Below are positions 42,300-51,931 of a DNA stretch of 64,000 nucleotides, in pieces. This stretch comes from Paenibacillaceae bacterium (lineage in GTDB: Bacteria; Bacillota; Bacilli; Paenibacillales; Paenibacillaceae), in the NCBI GenBank assembly GCA_900766135.1, contig CAAFUF010000001.1, positions 1 through 64,000 of the forward strand, written 5' to 3'. Position 1 is the stretch's first letter, and every line of letters starts with the position of its first letter. The translations under genes and the position numbers were made by a program. The notes below the pieces were generated by a model. That model did not search any database, was not told where the DNA came from, and worked only from the letters and a program-made list of their open reading frames with translations.

Positions 42300-43931
42300 A
42301 TGAAAAAGATGAAATCTCTTCTTTCGCTGTTCGCGGCGGCGGCGGTGCTTCTCTCTTTGCTTGCCGGTTGCGCAAAAAGCGAGACGAACAACTCGCCGCA
42401 AACGTCGGAAGGAACAGGACAAGATTCCAATGAAATGATAACGGTTACAGCAGTGAGGCCGGTCCCGGACGATTTGAAGTTCGAGGGATCTGATACCCTG
42501 GACAACAACGTGTGGACCCGGTTGTACGAATCGGAGCTCGGCATCAAACTGAATTACGAGTGGATGGTTCCGATCGCCCAATACGAGCAAAAGCTGAACA
42601 TTTCGATCGCCTCCAATGATTTACCGGATATTTTTCAGGTGAACGCCTCGCAGCTTAAACAGCTTGCGTCCGATGGCCAATTGGCCGATCTCACGGCCAT
42701 CTTCGACGAGCAGGCGAGCGACTACACGAAAGACGTCCTTAGCCAGGATGGCGGGAACGCGCTGGCGTCGGCGAAGTTTGACGGCAAGCTGCTGGCGATT
42801 CCGAAGATGGCTTCCGGACTTGGGCAGGCCAACGTGCTGTGGATCCGTACCGATTGGCTTAAGAAGCTGAACCTGGAAGCCCCCAAAACGATCGAGGACG
42901 TCAACAAAATCGCCGAGGCGTTTACTAAAAACGATCCTGACGGCAATCAAGCCAACGATACGTTCGGGCTTGGCCTGAACAAGGATTTGTGGGGGATGTT
43001 CGCTTCCCTGGAGGGATATTTCAACGGATATGGCGCATACCCGAACATCTGGGTCAAAAATGAAGCCGGCCAGTTGGAATCGGGCAATATTCAACCCGAA
43101 GTCAAAGAAGGGTTGGTAAATTTACAGAAATTGTTTGCCAGCGGATACATCGATCCTGAATTCGGCGTGAAGGACTCCTTCAAGGTGAGCGCGGATGCCA
43201 GCGCCAATAAAATCGGCATGTTTTATGGCCTGTTCTGGAACATGGGCTGGCTGTCCGAAGCCAAAACGGCCCATCCGGAGATGGAATGGACGCCGTACGC
43301 TTTGGTCGGCAAAGAAGACGGCGGCACCTTGGTTCAGGTACCGTTTCCGATCAACACGTATTACGTGGTAAACAAAAACGCCAAAAATCCAGAAGCGATC
43401 ATTCAAATGCTTAACCTGCAATTGGAAAAATGCTTCGGCGCGACGGCAGAACCGGAGATTTACAACGTAGACGCCGCCGGAAATCCGATTTTTGAATACC
43501 CGCTGGTTTATTCCGAACCGCCGATGAAAAATCCGGACGCCCAAGTGAAGGTGACGGCCGCGCTGGAGCAAGACGACACCGGCGCATTGAACCCGGAAGA
43601 ACTCAGCTATTACAACAGCATCAAGGCGTTCCGCGGAGGCGACCTGGCCGGTTGGGGAACGGAGATGATGTACGGTCCCGAGGGATCGCTGGCCGTGATT
43701 AACCAGTATGCCGAAAACGGCAGAGTGTTGGACGACGCCTACTTCGGGCCGCCGACGGAGGCAATGACGCAGAAGGGAGCCATCTTGTCCCAAACCCAAT
43801 TGCAGACGTTCACCGAAATCATAATGGGCGGGGACATCGGCAAATTCGACAAATACGTTTCCGATTGGAAGACGCTGGGCGGCGACCAAATTACGCAAGA
43901 GGTTAACGCCTGGTACGCCGATCGCCAATAG
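42300..43931 (+). CDS. Alpha-galactoside ABC transporter solute-binding lipoprotein (putative)
   Basis: A 543-residue lipoprotein with lipobox LAGC (Cys24) and an LplA/YtcQ-type binding domain (EGSDTLDNNVWTRLYESELGIKLNYEW at the start of the mature protein). It is only distantly related to the binding proteins at 22 and 26 kb. I chose the ATG at 42300 over an upstream frame because the signal peptide starts there (MKKMKSLLSLF) and GGGTGGTGTAGGG precedes it. The substrate is inferred only from the downstream GH97 and GH36 genes. The upstream gap may hold a poor cre-like sequence near 42172. Confidence 0.9.
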   Translation: MKKMKSLLSLFAAAAVLLSLLAGCAKSETNNSPQTSEGTGQDSNEMITVTAVRPVPDDLKFEGSDTLDNNVWTRLYESELGIKLNYEWMVPIAQYEQKLNISIASNDLPDIFQVNASQLKQLASDGQLADLTAIFDEQASDYTKDVLSQDGGNALASAKFDGKLLAIPKMASGLGQANVLWIRTDWLKKLNLEAPKTIEDVNKIAEAFTKNDPDGNQANDTFGLGLNKDLWGMFASLEGYFNGYGAYPNIWVKNEAGQLESGNIQPEVKEGLVNLQKLFASGYIDPEFGVKDSFKVSADASANKIGMFYGLFWNMGWLSEAKTAHPEMEWTPYALVGKEDGGTLVQVPFPINTYYVVNKNAKNPEAIIQMLNLQLEKCFGATAEPEIYNVDAAGNPIFEYPLVYSEPPMKNPDAQVKVTAALEQDDTGALNPEELSYYNSIKAFRGGDLAGWGTEMMYGPEGSLAVINQYAENGRVLDDAYFGPPTEAMTQKGAILSQTQLQTFTEIIMGGDIGKFDKYVSDWKTLGGDQITQEVNAWYADRQ

Positions 43932-44042
43932 ACATGCTAACGGTCCGGGCATTCGAGGGAGGGCCCGCGCAGGGAGCGGCTCGAAAGAGCCGTTTCCGGC
44001 AAGCGGTCCTTCCCGGATCGCCTGAGGAGAGGAGGATTCATC

Positions 44043-44945
44043 GTGGCGCGCTTCAAAAGGAACATCCCGCTGCATCTCATGATGCTGCCGGGCGTCATTC
44101 TCGTGCTGGTGTATGCTTACGGTCCCATGTTCGGGCTCGTGATGGCGTTTCAAAATTTTTCTCCGAGCAAAGGTTTTCTCCATTCCGATTGGGTGGGGCT
44201 CGACAATTTCCGCTACATCTTAAGCATCCCGACCATATCCGAAGTCATCCGTAATACGCTGATGATCTCGATCTTGAAAATCGTGCTTGGGATCGTGGTG
44301 CCGGTTGTCGTCACGCTGATGCTGAACGAACTGCGGTTGCGCCGGCTGAAGAGGGGCATCCAAACGATCATTTATTTCCCGCACTTTCTTTCGTGGATCA
44401 TTCTCGCGGGCATCTTCATCGACATCCTGTCCCCATCGGAGGGAGTTGTCAACAAAATCATTACGGTCTTCGGGTTTAAACCCGTTTATTTTCTCGGGGA
44501 TCAAACCTGGTTTCCGATCAGCATGATTCTGACCGATACGTGGAAGGAATTCGGCTACGGCACCATCGTTTATCTGGCCGCTTTGTCGGGCATCAATCCG
44601 ACGCTTTACGAGGCTGCCCAAATGGACGGCGCGGGGCGCTGGAAGCAAATGTGGCACATTACCCTTCCCGGACTGATGCCGATGATCATGCTGATGTCCG
44701 TGCTGGCTCTCGGAAACATTCTTAACGCCGGCACAAACGGATTTGAACAAATCTTCAACCTGTACAGCTCGCAAGTTTACAAGACGGGCGATATTCTCGA
44801 TACGCTGGTGTTCCGGGTCGGCATGCAAAACGCCCAGTTCAGCGTGGCGACCGCGATCGGCCTCTTTAAAGCCGTGATTTCCTTTATCTTTATTACCACG
44901 GGATACTTTGTCGCGAACAAGGCGCTGGGCTATAAAATACTGTAG
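44043..44945 (+). CDS. Sugar ABC transporter permease (first, alpha-galactoside locus)
   Basis: The 300-residue LplB-type permease has six helices and EAA loop YEAAQMDGAGRWKQMWHITLPGL. Start is GTG after GGAGAGGAGG. Helix 1 lies at MLPGVILVLVYAYGPMFG. The partner permease starts 13 bases after its stop. Confidence 0.93.
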   Translation: MARFKRNIPLHLMMLPGVILVLVYAYGPMFGLVMAFQNFSPSKGFLHSDWVGLDNFRYILSIPTISEVIRNTLMISILKIVLGIVVPVVVTLMLNELRLRRLKRGIQTIIYFPHFLSWIILAGIFIDILSPSEGVVNKIITVFGFKPVYFLGDQTWFPISMILTDTWKEFGYGTIVYLAALSGINPTLYEAAQMDGAGRWKQMWHITLPGLMPMIMLMSVLALGNILNAGTNGFEQIFNLYSSQVYKTGDILDTLVFRVGMQNAQFSVATAIGLFKAVISFIFITTGYFVANKALGYKIL

Positions 44946-44958
44946 AAGAAGGGATAAC

Positions 44959-45825
44959 GTGGGGAGAAAAATTTTCAATGCGGTCAACGTGCTGATCTTG
45001 GCCCTGTTGGCGCTGTCCTGCCTGTTACCGTTCATCAACGTGCTGGCCGTGTCGCTCAGCTCCAGCGCGGCGGTGTCCACGGGCAAGGTGTTTCTGCTGC
45101 CGGTCGATTTTACGCTCGAGTCTTACAAATTCGTAATCGAGAAGCCGGAGTTCTTCCAGGCATTTACGATCTCGGTCCTTAAGGTTCTCATTGGGGTGCC
45201 GGTCAACATGATCCTGACGATCATGCTGGCTTACCCGCTTTCCAAGACGAAAAACGAATTCAAATCCCGCAACCTGTATATGTGGTTTTTCGTGGTAACG
45301 ATGGTGTTCAGCGGCGGGCTCGTCCCTTGGTACATGATTATCAACGCCACCGGTTTGATCAACAGCTTCTGGGCGCTGATCATTCCTTCCGCGGTCCAGG
45401 TGTTCAACCTGGTCATTCTGACCAATTTCTTTCAAGCGCTGCCCAAAGGGATCGAAGAGGCGGCCTACATCGACGGAGCCTCCCACTGGAAAATCCTGTG
45501 GAAGGTATTCGTCCCGCTCTCGCTGCCGGCGATGGCTACGCTCATCTTGTTTTGCGTGGTGACGCACTGGAATTCCTGGTTCGAGGGGTTGATTCTGATG
45601 AATACCCCGGGAAAATATCCGCTGCAAAGCTATTTGCAGACGGTCATCGTCAACCGCGACGTGAAGCTGATGACGATGCAGGACGTGCGCCTGCTGAGCA
45701 TGGTGTCCGAGCGGACTTCGCGCGCCGCCCAGGTATTCGTGGCCACGCTGCCAGTATTGTGCGTCTATCCGTTTTTGCAGAAGTATTTTACGTCCGGCAT
45801 CGTGCTTGGCGGAGTCAAAGAGTAG
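44959..45825 (+). CDS. Sugar ABC transporter permease (second, alpha-galactoside locus)
   Basis: A 288-residue LplC-type permease with six helices, EAA loop EEAAYIDGASHWKILWKVFVPLSLP, and the usual C-terminus (YFTSGIVLGGVKE). GTG at 44959 follows AAGAAGGG. The upstream in-frame stretch to 44908 overlaps the previous gene and has no site. With the first permease and the binding protein it forms an importer that lacks its own ATPase. Confidence 0.93.
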   Translation: MGRKIFNAVNVLILALLALSCLLPFINVLAVSLSSSAAVSTGKVFLLPVDFTLESYKFVIEKPEFFQAFTISVLKVLIGVPVNMILTIMLAYPLSKTKNEFKSRNLYMWFFVVTMVFSGGLVPWYMIINATGLINSFWALIIPSAVQVFNLVILTNFFQALPKGIEEAAYIDGASHWKILWKVFVPLSLPAMATLILFCVVTHWNSWFEGLILMNTPGKYPLQSYLQTVIVNRDVKLMTMQDVRLLSMVSERTSRAAQVFVATLPVLCVYPFLQKYFTSGIVLGGVKE

Positions 45826-45861
45826 ATAAACTATCATCTCAATTGGAATGGAGCATGCCAG

Positions 45862-48450
45862 ATGTGGAAACTAGCCTCACCTAATAACACACTTAAACTA
45901 TCTATTTACCAGGATAATAAACAAGGCCTTTTTTATGCTTTGGCGGCGGGCGAGCAACCGATTATTGCCGAATCCAGATTAGGGATTGCCACCGATTTGG
46001 GGGATTGGCTCGAAGGCTTTCAATTCGTAAAAGCGGAAGAAACCGCGATTTCCGAGAGCTACTCGCTGCCCGTCGGCAAAAAGGCCGTTTATGATAACCG
46101 GGCTCAAGAGCTGAAACTGCATTTTACCATTGACGGCCTGGCGTTGTCCGTCACATTCCGGTTGTTTGACGATGGGCTGGCGTTCCGGTACGGGCTCGAC
46201 TTTGCTCGGGAGCAGCCGCTTCGCGTCTTTCGGGAATATACCGATTTTGCGTTTGCCGAAGGCTTTGACGATCTGTGGCTGCAGGATTGGGTGAACACGT
46301 ATGAAGGCCCCTATAACCGCTGCGATTGGCATGCGGCCGGGGAGCGGGATTACGGTATGCCCGCGCTGCTTCACAGCGCAAGCGGTCATTGGGTTATGCT
46401 GACCGAAGCGGGCATTTTGAACACGGGCGGCGCCTATTGCTCCAGCCACCTGCAAGGCGCCGCCGGCCGGCGGATGAAACTGGCGTTTGCTCCCGAGCAG
46501 ATGGGGCCGCTGGAGCTTGCGCTTCCCGCCGCAACCCCGTGGCGGGTCGTGATGGTTTGCGATACGCTGGACGCTTTGGTGCACAGCAATCTGAACTATA
46601 ATCTCAACCCGGCCTGCGATTGGGAGGATCTTTCCTGGATCAAGCCGGGCCGCAGCGTCTGGTCGTGGTGGTCGTTCGAAAACGGCGCCCAATTGTACAG
46701 CGAGCAGAAAAAGTACGTGGATTTTGCCGCAGCGATGGGGTTCGAAGCCGTTACGGTGGATGCCGGCTGGGATGACAGCTGGGTGAAGGACTTATGCGAT
46801 TATGCCCGCGAAAGAGGCGTGGATGTCTGGCTGTGGTCGGACATGCAGGCCGTGGATACGCTCGAGAAAGCGAAGGAGAAAATCCCCCGTTGGGCCGAGT
46901 GGGGCGTCGTCGGCCTCAAGGTCGATTTCTTCATGAACGATTCCCAGCACACGATGTGGCAATACCAAATGATCGCCGATATCATGACCGAACACAAGCT
47001 GATGATCAATTTCCACGGCAGCACCAAGCCGGCCGGCGAAGCCCGGACGTATCCGAACCTTATGACGGCGGAGGGCATCATGGGCCTGGAGCATTACAAA
47101 TGGAGCGGCCTGCCGCATGCCGTCCATAATTGCACCGTTCCGTTTACCCGCAATGTGGTAGGGCCGATGGATTATACCGTCACCGGCTTCTCCAACCCGA
47201 ATCGGAACACGACGCAAGCCCACCAACTGGCGCTAGCGGTAGTGTTCGAATCCGGCGTCCAGCATATCGCCGAGTCGATTTACAACCTGGAGCCGTGGAT
47301 TGGCCTGGAGTTTCTGCGGAGGCTGCCGGCCCGATTCGACGGACTGAAGCTGCTCTCCGGATTTCCTGGCGACCACGCGGTAATGATGCGTCATGCGGAT
47401 GGGCAATGGTTCGTCGGCGGGATCGCGACGTCATCCCGGGCGATGACGATTCCGCTCGACTTCCTGCCGGAAGGACGCTATGCCGTAGACCTATACAAGG
47501 ACGGCGCCAACGGCGATATCGTGAATAAAGAAACGCGGATCCTGACCAACAAGGACAACGTTCTTGTACCGCTGCTTGAAAACGGCGGGTTCGCGATGTA
47601 CATCAGCGACGGCAAGGCCCCGCTAAAAACGGGCGTACGCGGCAGCTATATGGACGACCGTTACCGGGTTTACTCTTCCCGCGAGGGAACGCTGCGCGGC
47701 AGCGCGGACCGGGTCGCCTGCGAGAATGCGGCGGACGGCAGCATTGTAAGTCTGGGCAGTTCGGGGGAACTGTGCTTTGAGCGGGTCACCGCCGAACGGG
47801 AAGGGCGGCATACGTTGCGCTTATTCTACTTGTCGGAGCTGTCGAGTCGATTGCAGGTTTCCGTTAACGGGGAAGAGTCGCAGCGCCTTGCGCTCGAATC
47901 TTCCGGCGGCCATCGGGTGGTGCGGACGGCGGATCTCGCGATAACGCTGAAGCAGGGCGAAAACACGATCGTTTTGCGCAAAGCCGGCGCGCAAGAGGTT
48001 GCGCCTGCGATCGATCGCATTAAAGTGATCGATTACGCGCCCAATGAAGATGTATACTATCCGGCCGAGGCGAGCGTATTGTCCGGCGGGGCGGCGTTGT
48101 GCCGCGCGGATTTGCCGGACGGCCCTCTGAAAGCGGTAGGCATCGGCAATGGCGGCGCGATCGCGTTTGAGCGCGTACTGGCAGAAACGGACGGCGAATA
48201 TATTCTGAGCGTCGATTACTATTCGGGCGAGAACCGCGCCCTGCTCATTGCGGTGAACGGGGCGGCACCGCTGCGGTCGGTGTTATTCAACAGCGGCGGC
48301 TGGGGGCCTTCCCGTTGGGACATCGTCGGCACCAAAGAGGTGAAAATCCGGCTCCGGCAGGGCGAAAATACGATCAAGCTGTATCATGACGAAGAGTCAG
48401 CTCCTGAGATCGGCCGAATCGGCATCCGTCTGGAAAAGGCCGGTGCGTAA
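45862..48450 (+). CDS. GH97 glycoside hydrolase with two C-terminal CBM35-like modules (putative alpha-galactosidase)
   Basis: An 862-residue protein without a signal peptide, so probably cytoplasmic. The order is a GH97 N-terminal super-sandwich (1-about 250), a TIM barrel (about 255-520), a small C-terminal domain, then two galactose-binding-like beta-sandwiches at about 600-720 and 725-862. Their parallel phrases are VSVNGEESQ/AVNGAAPL and GENTIVL/GENTIKL. The barrel has GLKVDFF with Asp355 and TAEGIMGLE with Glu404/Glu410. Asp in this place indicates the retaining branch (alpha-galactosidases) rather than the SusB-like inverting one. It is in a block with GH36, whose start lies one base after its stop. 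Confidence 0.88.
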   Translation: MWKLASPNNTLKLSIYQDNKQGLFYALAAGEQPIIAESRLGIATDLGDWLEGFQFVKAEETAISESYSLPVGKKAVYDNRAQELKLHFTIDGLALSVTFRLFDDGLAFRYGLDFAREQPLRVFREYTDFAFAEGFDDLWLQDWVNTYEGPYNRCDWHAAGERDYGMPALLHSASGHWVMLTEAGILNTGGAYCSSHLQGAAGRRMKLAFAPEQMGPLELALPAATPWRVVMVCDTLDALVHSNLNYNLNPACDWEDLSWIKPGRSVWSWWSFENGAQLYSEQKKYVDFAAAMGFEAVTVDAGWDDSWVKDLCDYARERGVDVWLWSDMQAVDTLEKAKEKIPRWAEWGVVGLKVDFFMNDSQHTMWQYQMIADIMTEHKLMINFHGSTKPAGEARTYPNLMTAEGIMGLEHYKWSGLPHAVHNCTVPFTRNVVGPMDYTVTGFSNPNRNTTQAHQLALAVVFESGVQHIAESIYNLEPWIGLEFLRRLPARFDGLKLLSGFPGDHAVMMRHADGQWFVGGIATSSRAMTIPLDFLPEGRYAVDLYKDGANGDIVNKETRILTNKDNVLVPLLENGGFAMYISDGKAPLKTGVRGSYMDDRYRVYSSREGTLRGSADRVACENAADGSIVSLGSSGELCFERVTAEREGRHTLRLFYLSELSSRLQVSVNGEESQRLALESSGGHRVVRTADLAITLKQGENTIVLRKAGAQEVAPAIDRIKVIDYAPNEDVYYPAEASVLSGGAALCRADLPDGPLKAVGIGNGGAIAFERVLAETDGEYILSVDYYSGENRALLIAVNGAAPLRSVLFNSGGWGPSRWDIVGTKEVKIRLRQGENTIKLYHDEESAPEIGRIGIRLEKAGA

Positions 48451-48451
48451 C

Positions 48452-50545
48452 ATGATCTCCTACGATCCGGCGACGCGGCTGTTTCATATTCCTACCGCCA
48501 GCATGTCTTACGTCTTCCGTGCGGGGGATTACCTGCAAAACCTGTATTGGGGCAAAGCCCTCGCCGCCGAGGATTTGGCCGACCTTCCGGCGGCTTCGTT
48601 CCACAGCTCCTTCGATTACGATACGCTGCTGGAACGCGAAGAGTACGGCTGTTGGACCGGTCGAAGCTACAGCGAGCCTTGTTTAGCCATCGCCTCGCAG
48701 CGCGGCCGCCATCTGACGATGAGATTCACCGGTCACGACCTATCCCCGGAACGGGAGGGCGTTCAGACGCTTCGCGTTTTCCTATCCGGAAATGACGGAG
48801 CGCTATCGGTCACATTGGAATATGAGGTTCATGCATCATACGACATAGTGTCGCGCTCCGCAACGATTACGAATCACGGTGAACCGGTGATGCTTGAAAA
48901 CGCAATGTCCGCTGCGCTCCATGTGCCCCAACTGCCGCATTACTCGCTGCGCTACCTGACCGGAAAGTGGGCGGGGGAGTTTCAGATGACGGATCTGCCC
49001 GTCGAAACCGGCGCGTTCACAATGCAATCCAAGCGGGGGATTACGGGGCCGCATTTCAATCCCTGTTTCGCGCTGTCGGAAGCGGCGACCGAAAGGGAAG
49101 GAGAGGTTTGGTTCGGCCTGCTTGCTTACAGCGGCAATTGGAAAATCACCGTGGAGAAGACGATTTTCAACAACGTGAAAATCGTTGGAGGCGTGAACGA
49201 CTTCGACTTTGCTTACCCGCTGGGGCGAGGCGAGAGCTTTACGACGCCCGCCTTCCTTTTCGGGTATGCGGAGGCGGGATTCGGCGGCATGAGCCGCAAG
49301 CTTCATCGCTTTGAACGCGATCACGTCTTGTCCGCTTCCGAGAAGCCGCGGCGGGTGCTGTATAACTCCTGGGAAGCGACCGCCTTTGCCGTGGACGTAC
49401 GGGAGCAAAAGAAGCTAGCCGACAAGGCGGCGCAAATGGGCGTCGAGCTGTTCGTGGTCGATGACGGCTGGTTTGGCGAACGGCATAGCGACAAGGCGGG
49501 GCTTGGCGATTGGCACGCGAACGGGGAGAAATTTCCGAACGGGCTCGGGGAGCTCATCGCACACGTTAACGGGCTGGGGATGGACTTTGGCATTTGGGTC
49601 GAGCCCGAAGCGGTGAACCCGGACAGCGAGCTGTACCGCAAGCATCCGGATTGGATATACCGTTTCGACGGCAGCGAACCGCTGCAATTGAGGAACCAGT
49701 ATGTACTTAATATCACGAAACCGCCCGTGCGCCGCTACATCCAAGAGATGCTGCACGGCCTGCTCCGCTCCGGCAACATCCGCTTCCTGAAGTGGGACAT
49801 GAACCGCTCGATCAGCGATCTGGGGGAAGGCGGCGGTGCGAAGGACCGCCGGCTGTGGGTAGAGCACGTCCACGCCTTGTACGAAATTTGGAGCGAACTG
49901 CGGCGGGATCACCCGGACGTCGAGCTGGAAACGTGCGCCGGAGGGGGCGGGCGCATCGATCTGGGCATTCTCCGCTATGCGGCGCAATGTTGGCCCAGCG
50001 ATAACACGGATCCTTTCGACCGTTTGTTCATCCAGCACGGTTTCACGCAGTTTTACGCTCCGCAGATCATGATGTGCTGGGTGACGGACACGCCGTCCGG
50101 CGCGGGCAAGGCGAGTCGAAGCATCGCCTACAAGTTTCACAGCGCCATGTGCGGAGGGCTGGGCATCGGCGCCGACATCAACCGTCTCTCTTCGGAGGAG
50201 GCGGCAGAGTATAAGCGGCATATCCTTCAGTACAAGGAAATCCGTGAAACGATTTTACGCGGGGATCTCTTCCGTCTTCGGCCACCGGGCGAGTCCGGTT
50301 TGACGGCGGTAGAGTACGTCGGCCCGTCCGGGGACGAGATCGTCGTGTTGGCCTTCCTTCACACGCAGCAGTACGGGGATTCCTGTCCAAGGCTCAAGCT
50401 GCAAGGCCTTTTGGAGAACGCCCGGTATGAGCTGGCGGGGGACGGCAAGCAGTATCACGGCAGTACGCTGATGAATTACGGATTGCCGGTCGATCTAAAG
50501 GGCGATTTCGACAGCGTCATGTTTATATTGCGAAAGAAGGAGTAA
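48452..50545 (+). CDS. GH36 alpha-galactosidase
   Basis: The 697-residue enzyme removes terminal alpha-galactose from raffinose-type sugars. The N-terminal beta-sandwich starts ISYDPATRLFHIPTASMSYVF, and the TIM barrel has VDDGWFGERHSDKAGLGDW, KWDMNRSISD with the nucleophile Asp449, and ETCAGGGGRIDLGIL...WPSDNTDP with acid/base Asp517. Their spacing matches that of characterised family members. I start at the ATG at 48452, one base after the GH97 stop, because the family begins like this; the frame from 48386 overlaps GH97 and has no site. A ribosome site is poor, so translation probably relies on the upstream gene. No signal peptide is seen. Confidence 0.95.
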   Translation: MISYDPATRLFHIPTASMSYVFRAGDYLQNLYWGKALAAEDLADLPAASFHSSFDYDTLLEREEYGCWTGRSYSEPCLAIASQRGRHLTMRFTGHDLSPEREGVQTLRVFLSGNDGALSVTLEYEVHASYDIVSRSATITNHGEPVMLENAMSAALHVPQLPHYSLRYLTGKWAGEFQMTDLPVETGAFTMQSKRGITGPHFNPCFALSEAATEREGEVWFGLLAYSGNWKITVEKTIFNNVKIVGGVNDFDFAYPLGRGESFTTPAFLFGYAEAGFGGMSRKLHRFERDHVLSASEKPRRVLYNSWEATAFAVDVREQKKLADKAAQMGVELFVVDDGWFGERHSDKAGLGDWHANGEKFPNGLGELIAHVNGLGMDFGIWVEPEAVNPDSELYRKHPDWIYRFDGSEPLQLRNQYVLNITKPPVRRYIQEMLHGLLRSGNIRFLKWDMNRSISDLGEGGGAKDRRLWVEHVHALYEIWSELRRDHPDVELETCAGGGGRIDLGILRYAAQCWPSDNTDPFDRLFIQHGFTQFYAPQIMMCWVTDTPSGAGKASRSIAYKFHSAMCGGLGIGADINRLSSEEAAEYKRHILQYKEIRETILRGDLFRLRPPGESGLTAVEYVGPSGDEIVVLAFLHTQQYGDSCPRLKLQGLLENARYELAGDGKQYHGSTLMNYGLPVDLKGDFDSVMFILRKKE

Positions 50546-50548
50546 TTA

Positions 50549-50598
50549 AAAACTCTCCCTTTGGGCGGTTCCATTCGCCCGAAGGGAGAGTTTTTTTT
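50549..50598 (+). terminator. Intrinsic terminator of the alpha-galactoside operon
   Basis: AACTCTCCCTTTGGGCG and CGCCCGAAGGGAGAGTT pair almost perfectly, followed by a run of T. It may act in both directions. Confidence 0.85.
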
Positions 50599-50670
50599 CG
50601 AGAATTTGCGCGCCCCCGCAATCCGGTTGATTTACGGGATACGGCCTCTAGGACAGCCCAGATGATAGAT

Positions 50671-51681
50671 CTAAGCCTTGCAGGCGCCCGTAGATTCGCG
50701 TTCGATCAAGTAAGTCGGCAGCAGAATTTCCTGGTACGCTTCGTCGGGGTTTTTGATTCGCCACAGCAGTTGCTCGAAAGCTTTGTGCGCGAACAAGGGC
50801 AGGTCGATCTCCATCGTGGTGATTTTTGGCGAGGCCATTTGCGAATAATGGCTGTTGTCGAACCCGCAGATGGAGATTTCGTCAGGGATGCGGTGCCCCA
50901 GCCCACGCAGTGCCGAACTCACGTAAAACGCAAATCCGTCATTCAGGCAAAACCAGGCGCTGGGCTGTTCGGTTACGCGGTGCATCGCTTGGGCGATGAT
51001 CTCCTCTTCTTCCACCGTATGCACGAGCATACGCGCTTCCGACGGTTCGAGGCCATGCTCACGCATGGCCAACATATAGCCTTCCCAACGCTCTTGGTAA
51101 CTGGGAGAAACCGCGACATTACCCAGAATGCCGATATCCCGATGACCGAAATCCAGCAGATGCTTGACGGCGATGTAAGCGCTAAATCGGTTATTGGTCA
51201 GAACCGCATCGGCTTGAAGCAGCGGGTGATGATGGTCGATCAGCACGGTCGGGATGCCCTGTTCAATCACGTTTCCGATATAGGCCGTACTGATATGCGA
51301 CAGGATTAGGATGCCGTCCACCTGGTTATCTTCAATAAAAGAAGGCAGCAGGAGATTGCCTTGCATCTCGGGAGTAATCGACTGAATGAGCAGATTGATG
51401 CCGTGGTTCTTGGCCTCCCGCTCGACGGCGAGATAGATCTCCCCGAAAAACTTCATCGAAAAGGCAAAGTCCGAGGCAATCAGCCCGACGGTTTTCGCTT
51501 GGTTCTGACTGCTTGCGGATGGCTTCTTGGCGTAACGGTAGCCCATGGCTTCCGCCGTTTCGATTATTTTGCGCCGCGTTTCTTCGCTTACTCCGTCTTT
51601 GCCGGATAACGCCTGGGAGACGGAGTTCTTCGACAGATTCAAGCGGTCGGCGATATCCTGCATGACGACTTTTTTACTCAT
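50671..51681 (-). CDS. LacI-family transcriptional repressor
   Basis: A 336-residue regulator with the LacI helix-turn-helix (VVMQDIADRLNLSKNSVSQALSGKDGVSEETRRKI) and a periplasmic-binding-protein-like sensor domain (VDGILILSHIS, CGFDNSHYSQMASPKITTMEI). GGAGATC lies upstream of the ATG. It is divergent from an importer/GH130 operon. Two TGTAACGTTACA palindromes lie in the 250-base gap, one at each promoter, so it very likely represses itself and the operon and is released by a mannoside-derived sugar. Confidence 0.94.
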   Translation of the reverse strand: MSKKVVMQDIADRLNLSKNSVSQALSGKDGVSEETRRKIIETAEAMGYRYAKKPSASSQNQAKTVGLIASDFAFSMKFFGEIYLAVEREAKNHGINLLIQSITPEMQGNLLLPSFIEDNQVDGILILSHISTAYIGNVIEQGIPTVLIDHHHPLLQADAVLTNNRFSAYIAVKHLLDFGHRDIGILGNVAVSPSYQERWEGYMLAMREHGLEPSEARMLVHTVEEEEIIAQAMHRVTEQPSAWFCLNDGFAFYVSSALRGLGHRIPDEISICGFDNSHYSQMASPKITTMEIDLPLFAHKAFEQLLWRIKNPDEAYQEILLPTYLIERESTGACKA

Positions 51682-51715
51682 CTTAAGATCTCCTCTATGT
51701 GTACCGCTTTATCAT

Positions 51716-51763
51716 TTGTAACGTTACAAAAATAAATATACACGATTTTTGTTGTAATGTAAA
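51716..51763 (-). promoter_or_regulatory. Promoter and operator O1 of the lacI-type gene
   Basis: On the minus strand TTTACA (51758-51763), 17 bases and TATATT (51735-51740). The perfect palindrome TTGTAACGTTACAA (51716-51729) sits just after the expected start, consistent with autoregulation. Confidence 0.75.
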
Positions 51764-51816
51764 TATTTAGCGGTGTAAGGCCCGAATATTACTTATATTC
51801 CAATCGAAACGACCTC

Positions 51817-51875
51817 TTGACAGCGCTAACAAATGGATGGATAATTAGAAATGTAATCTCAAATGTAACGTTACA
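51817..51875 (+). promoter_or_regulatory. Promoter, cre site and operator O2 of the mannoside operon
   Basis: TTGACA (51817-51822), 17 bases and GATAAT (51840-51845) form a strong promoter. TGACAGCGCTAACA (51818-51831) matches the CcpA cre consensus in 13 of 14 places and overlaps the -35. TGTAACGTTACA at 51864-51875 lies about 12-24 bases past the expected start and repeats O1. Confidence 0.8.
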
Positions 51876-51931
51876 AAAGTGGGTTAGTCATGAAGTTGGT
51901 AATTCCATTAATCAGGTAGGGGGTCATTCAT

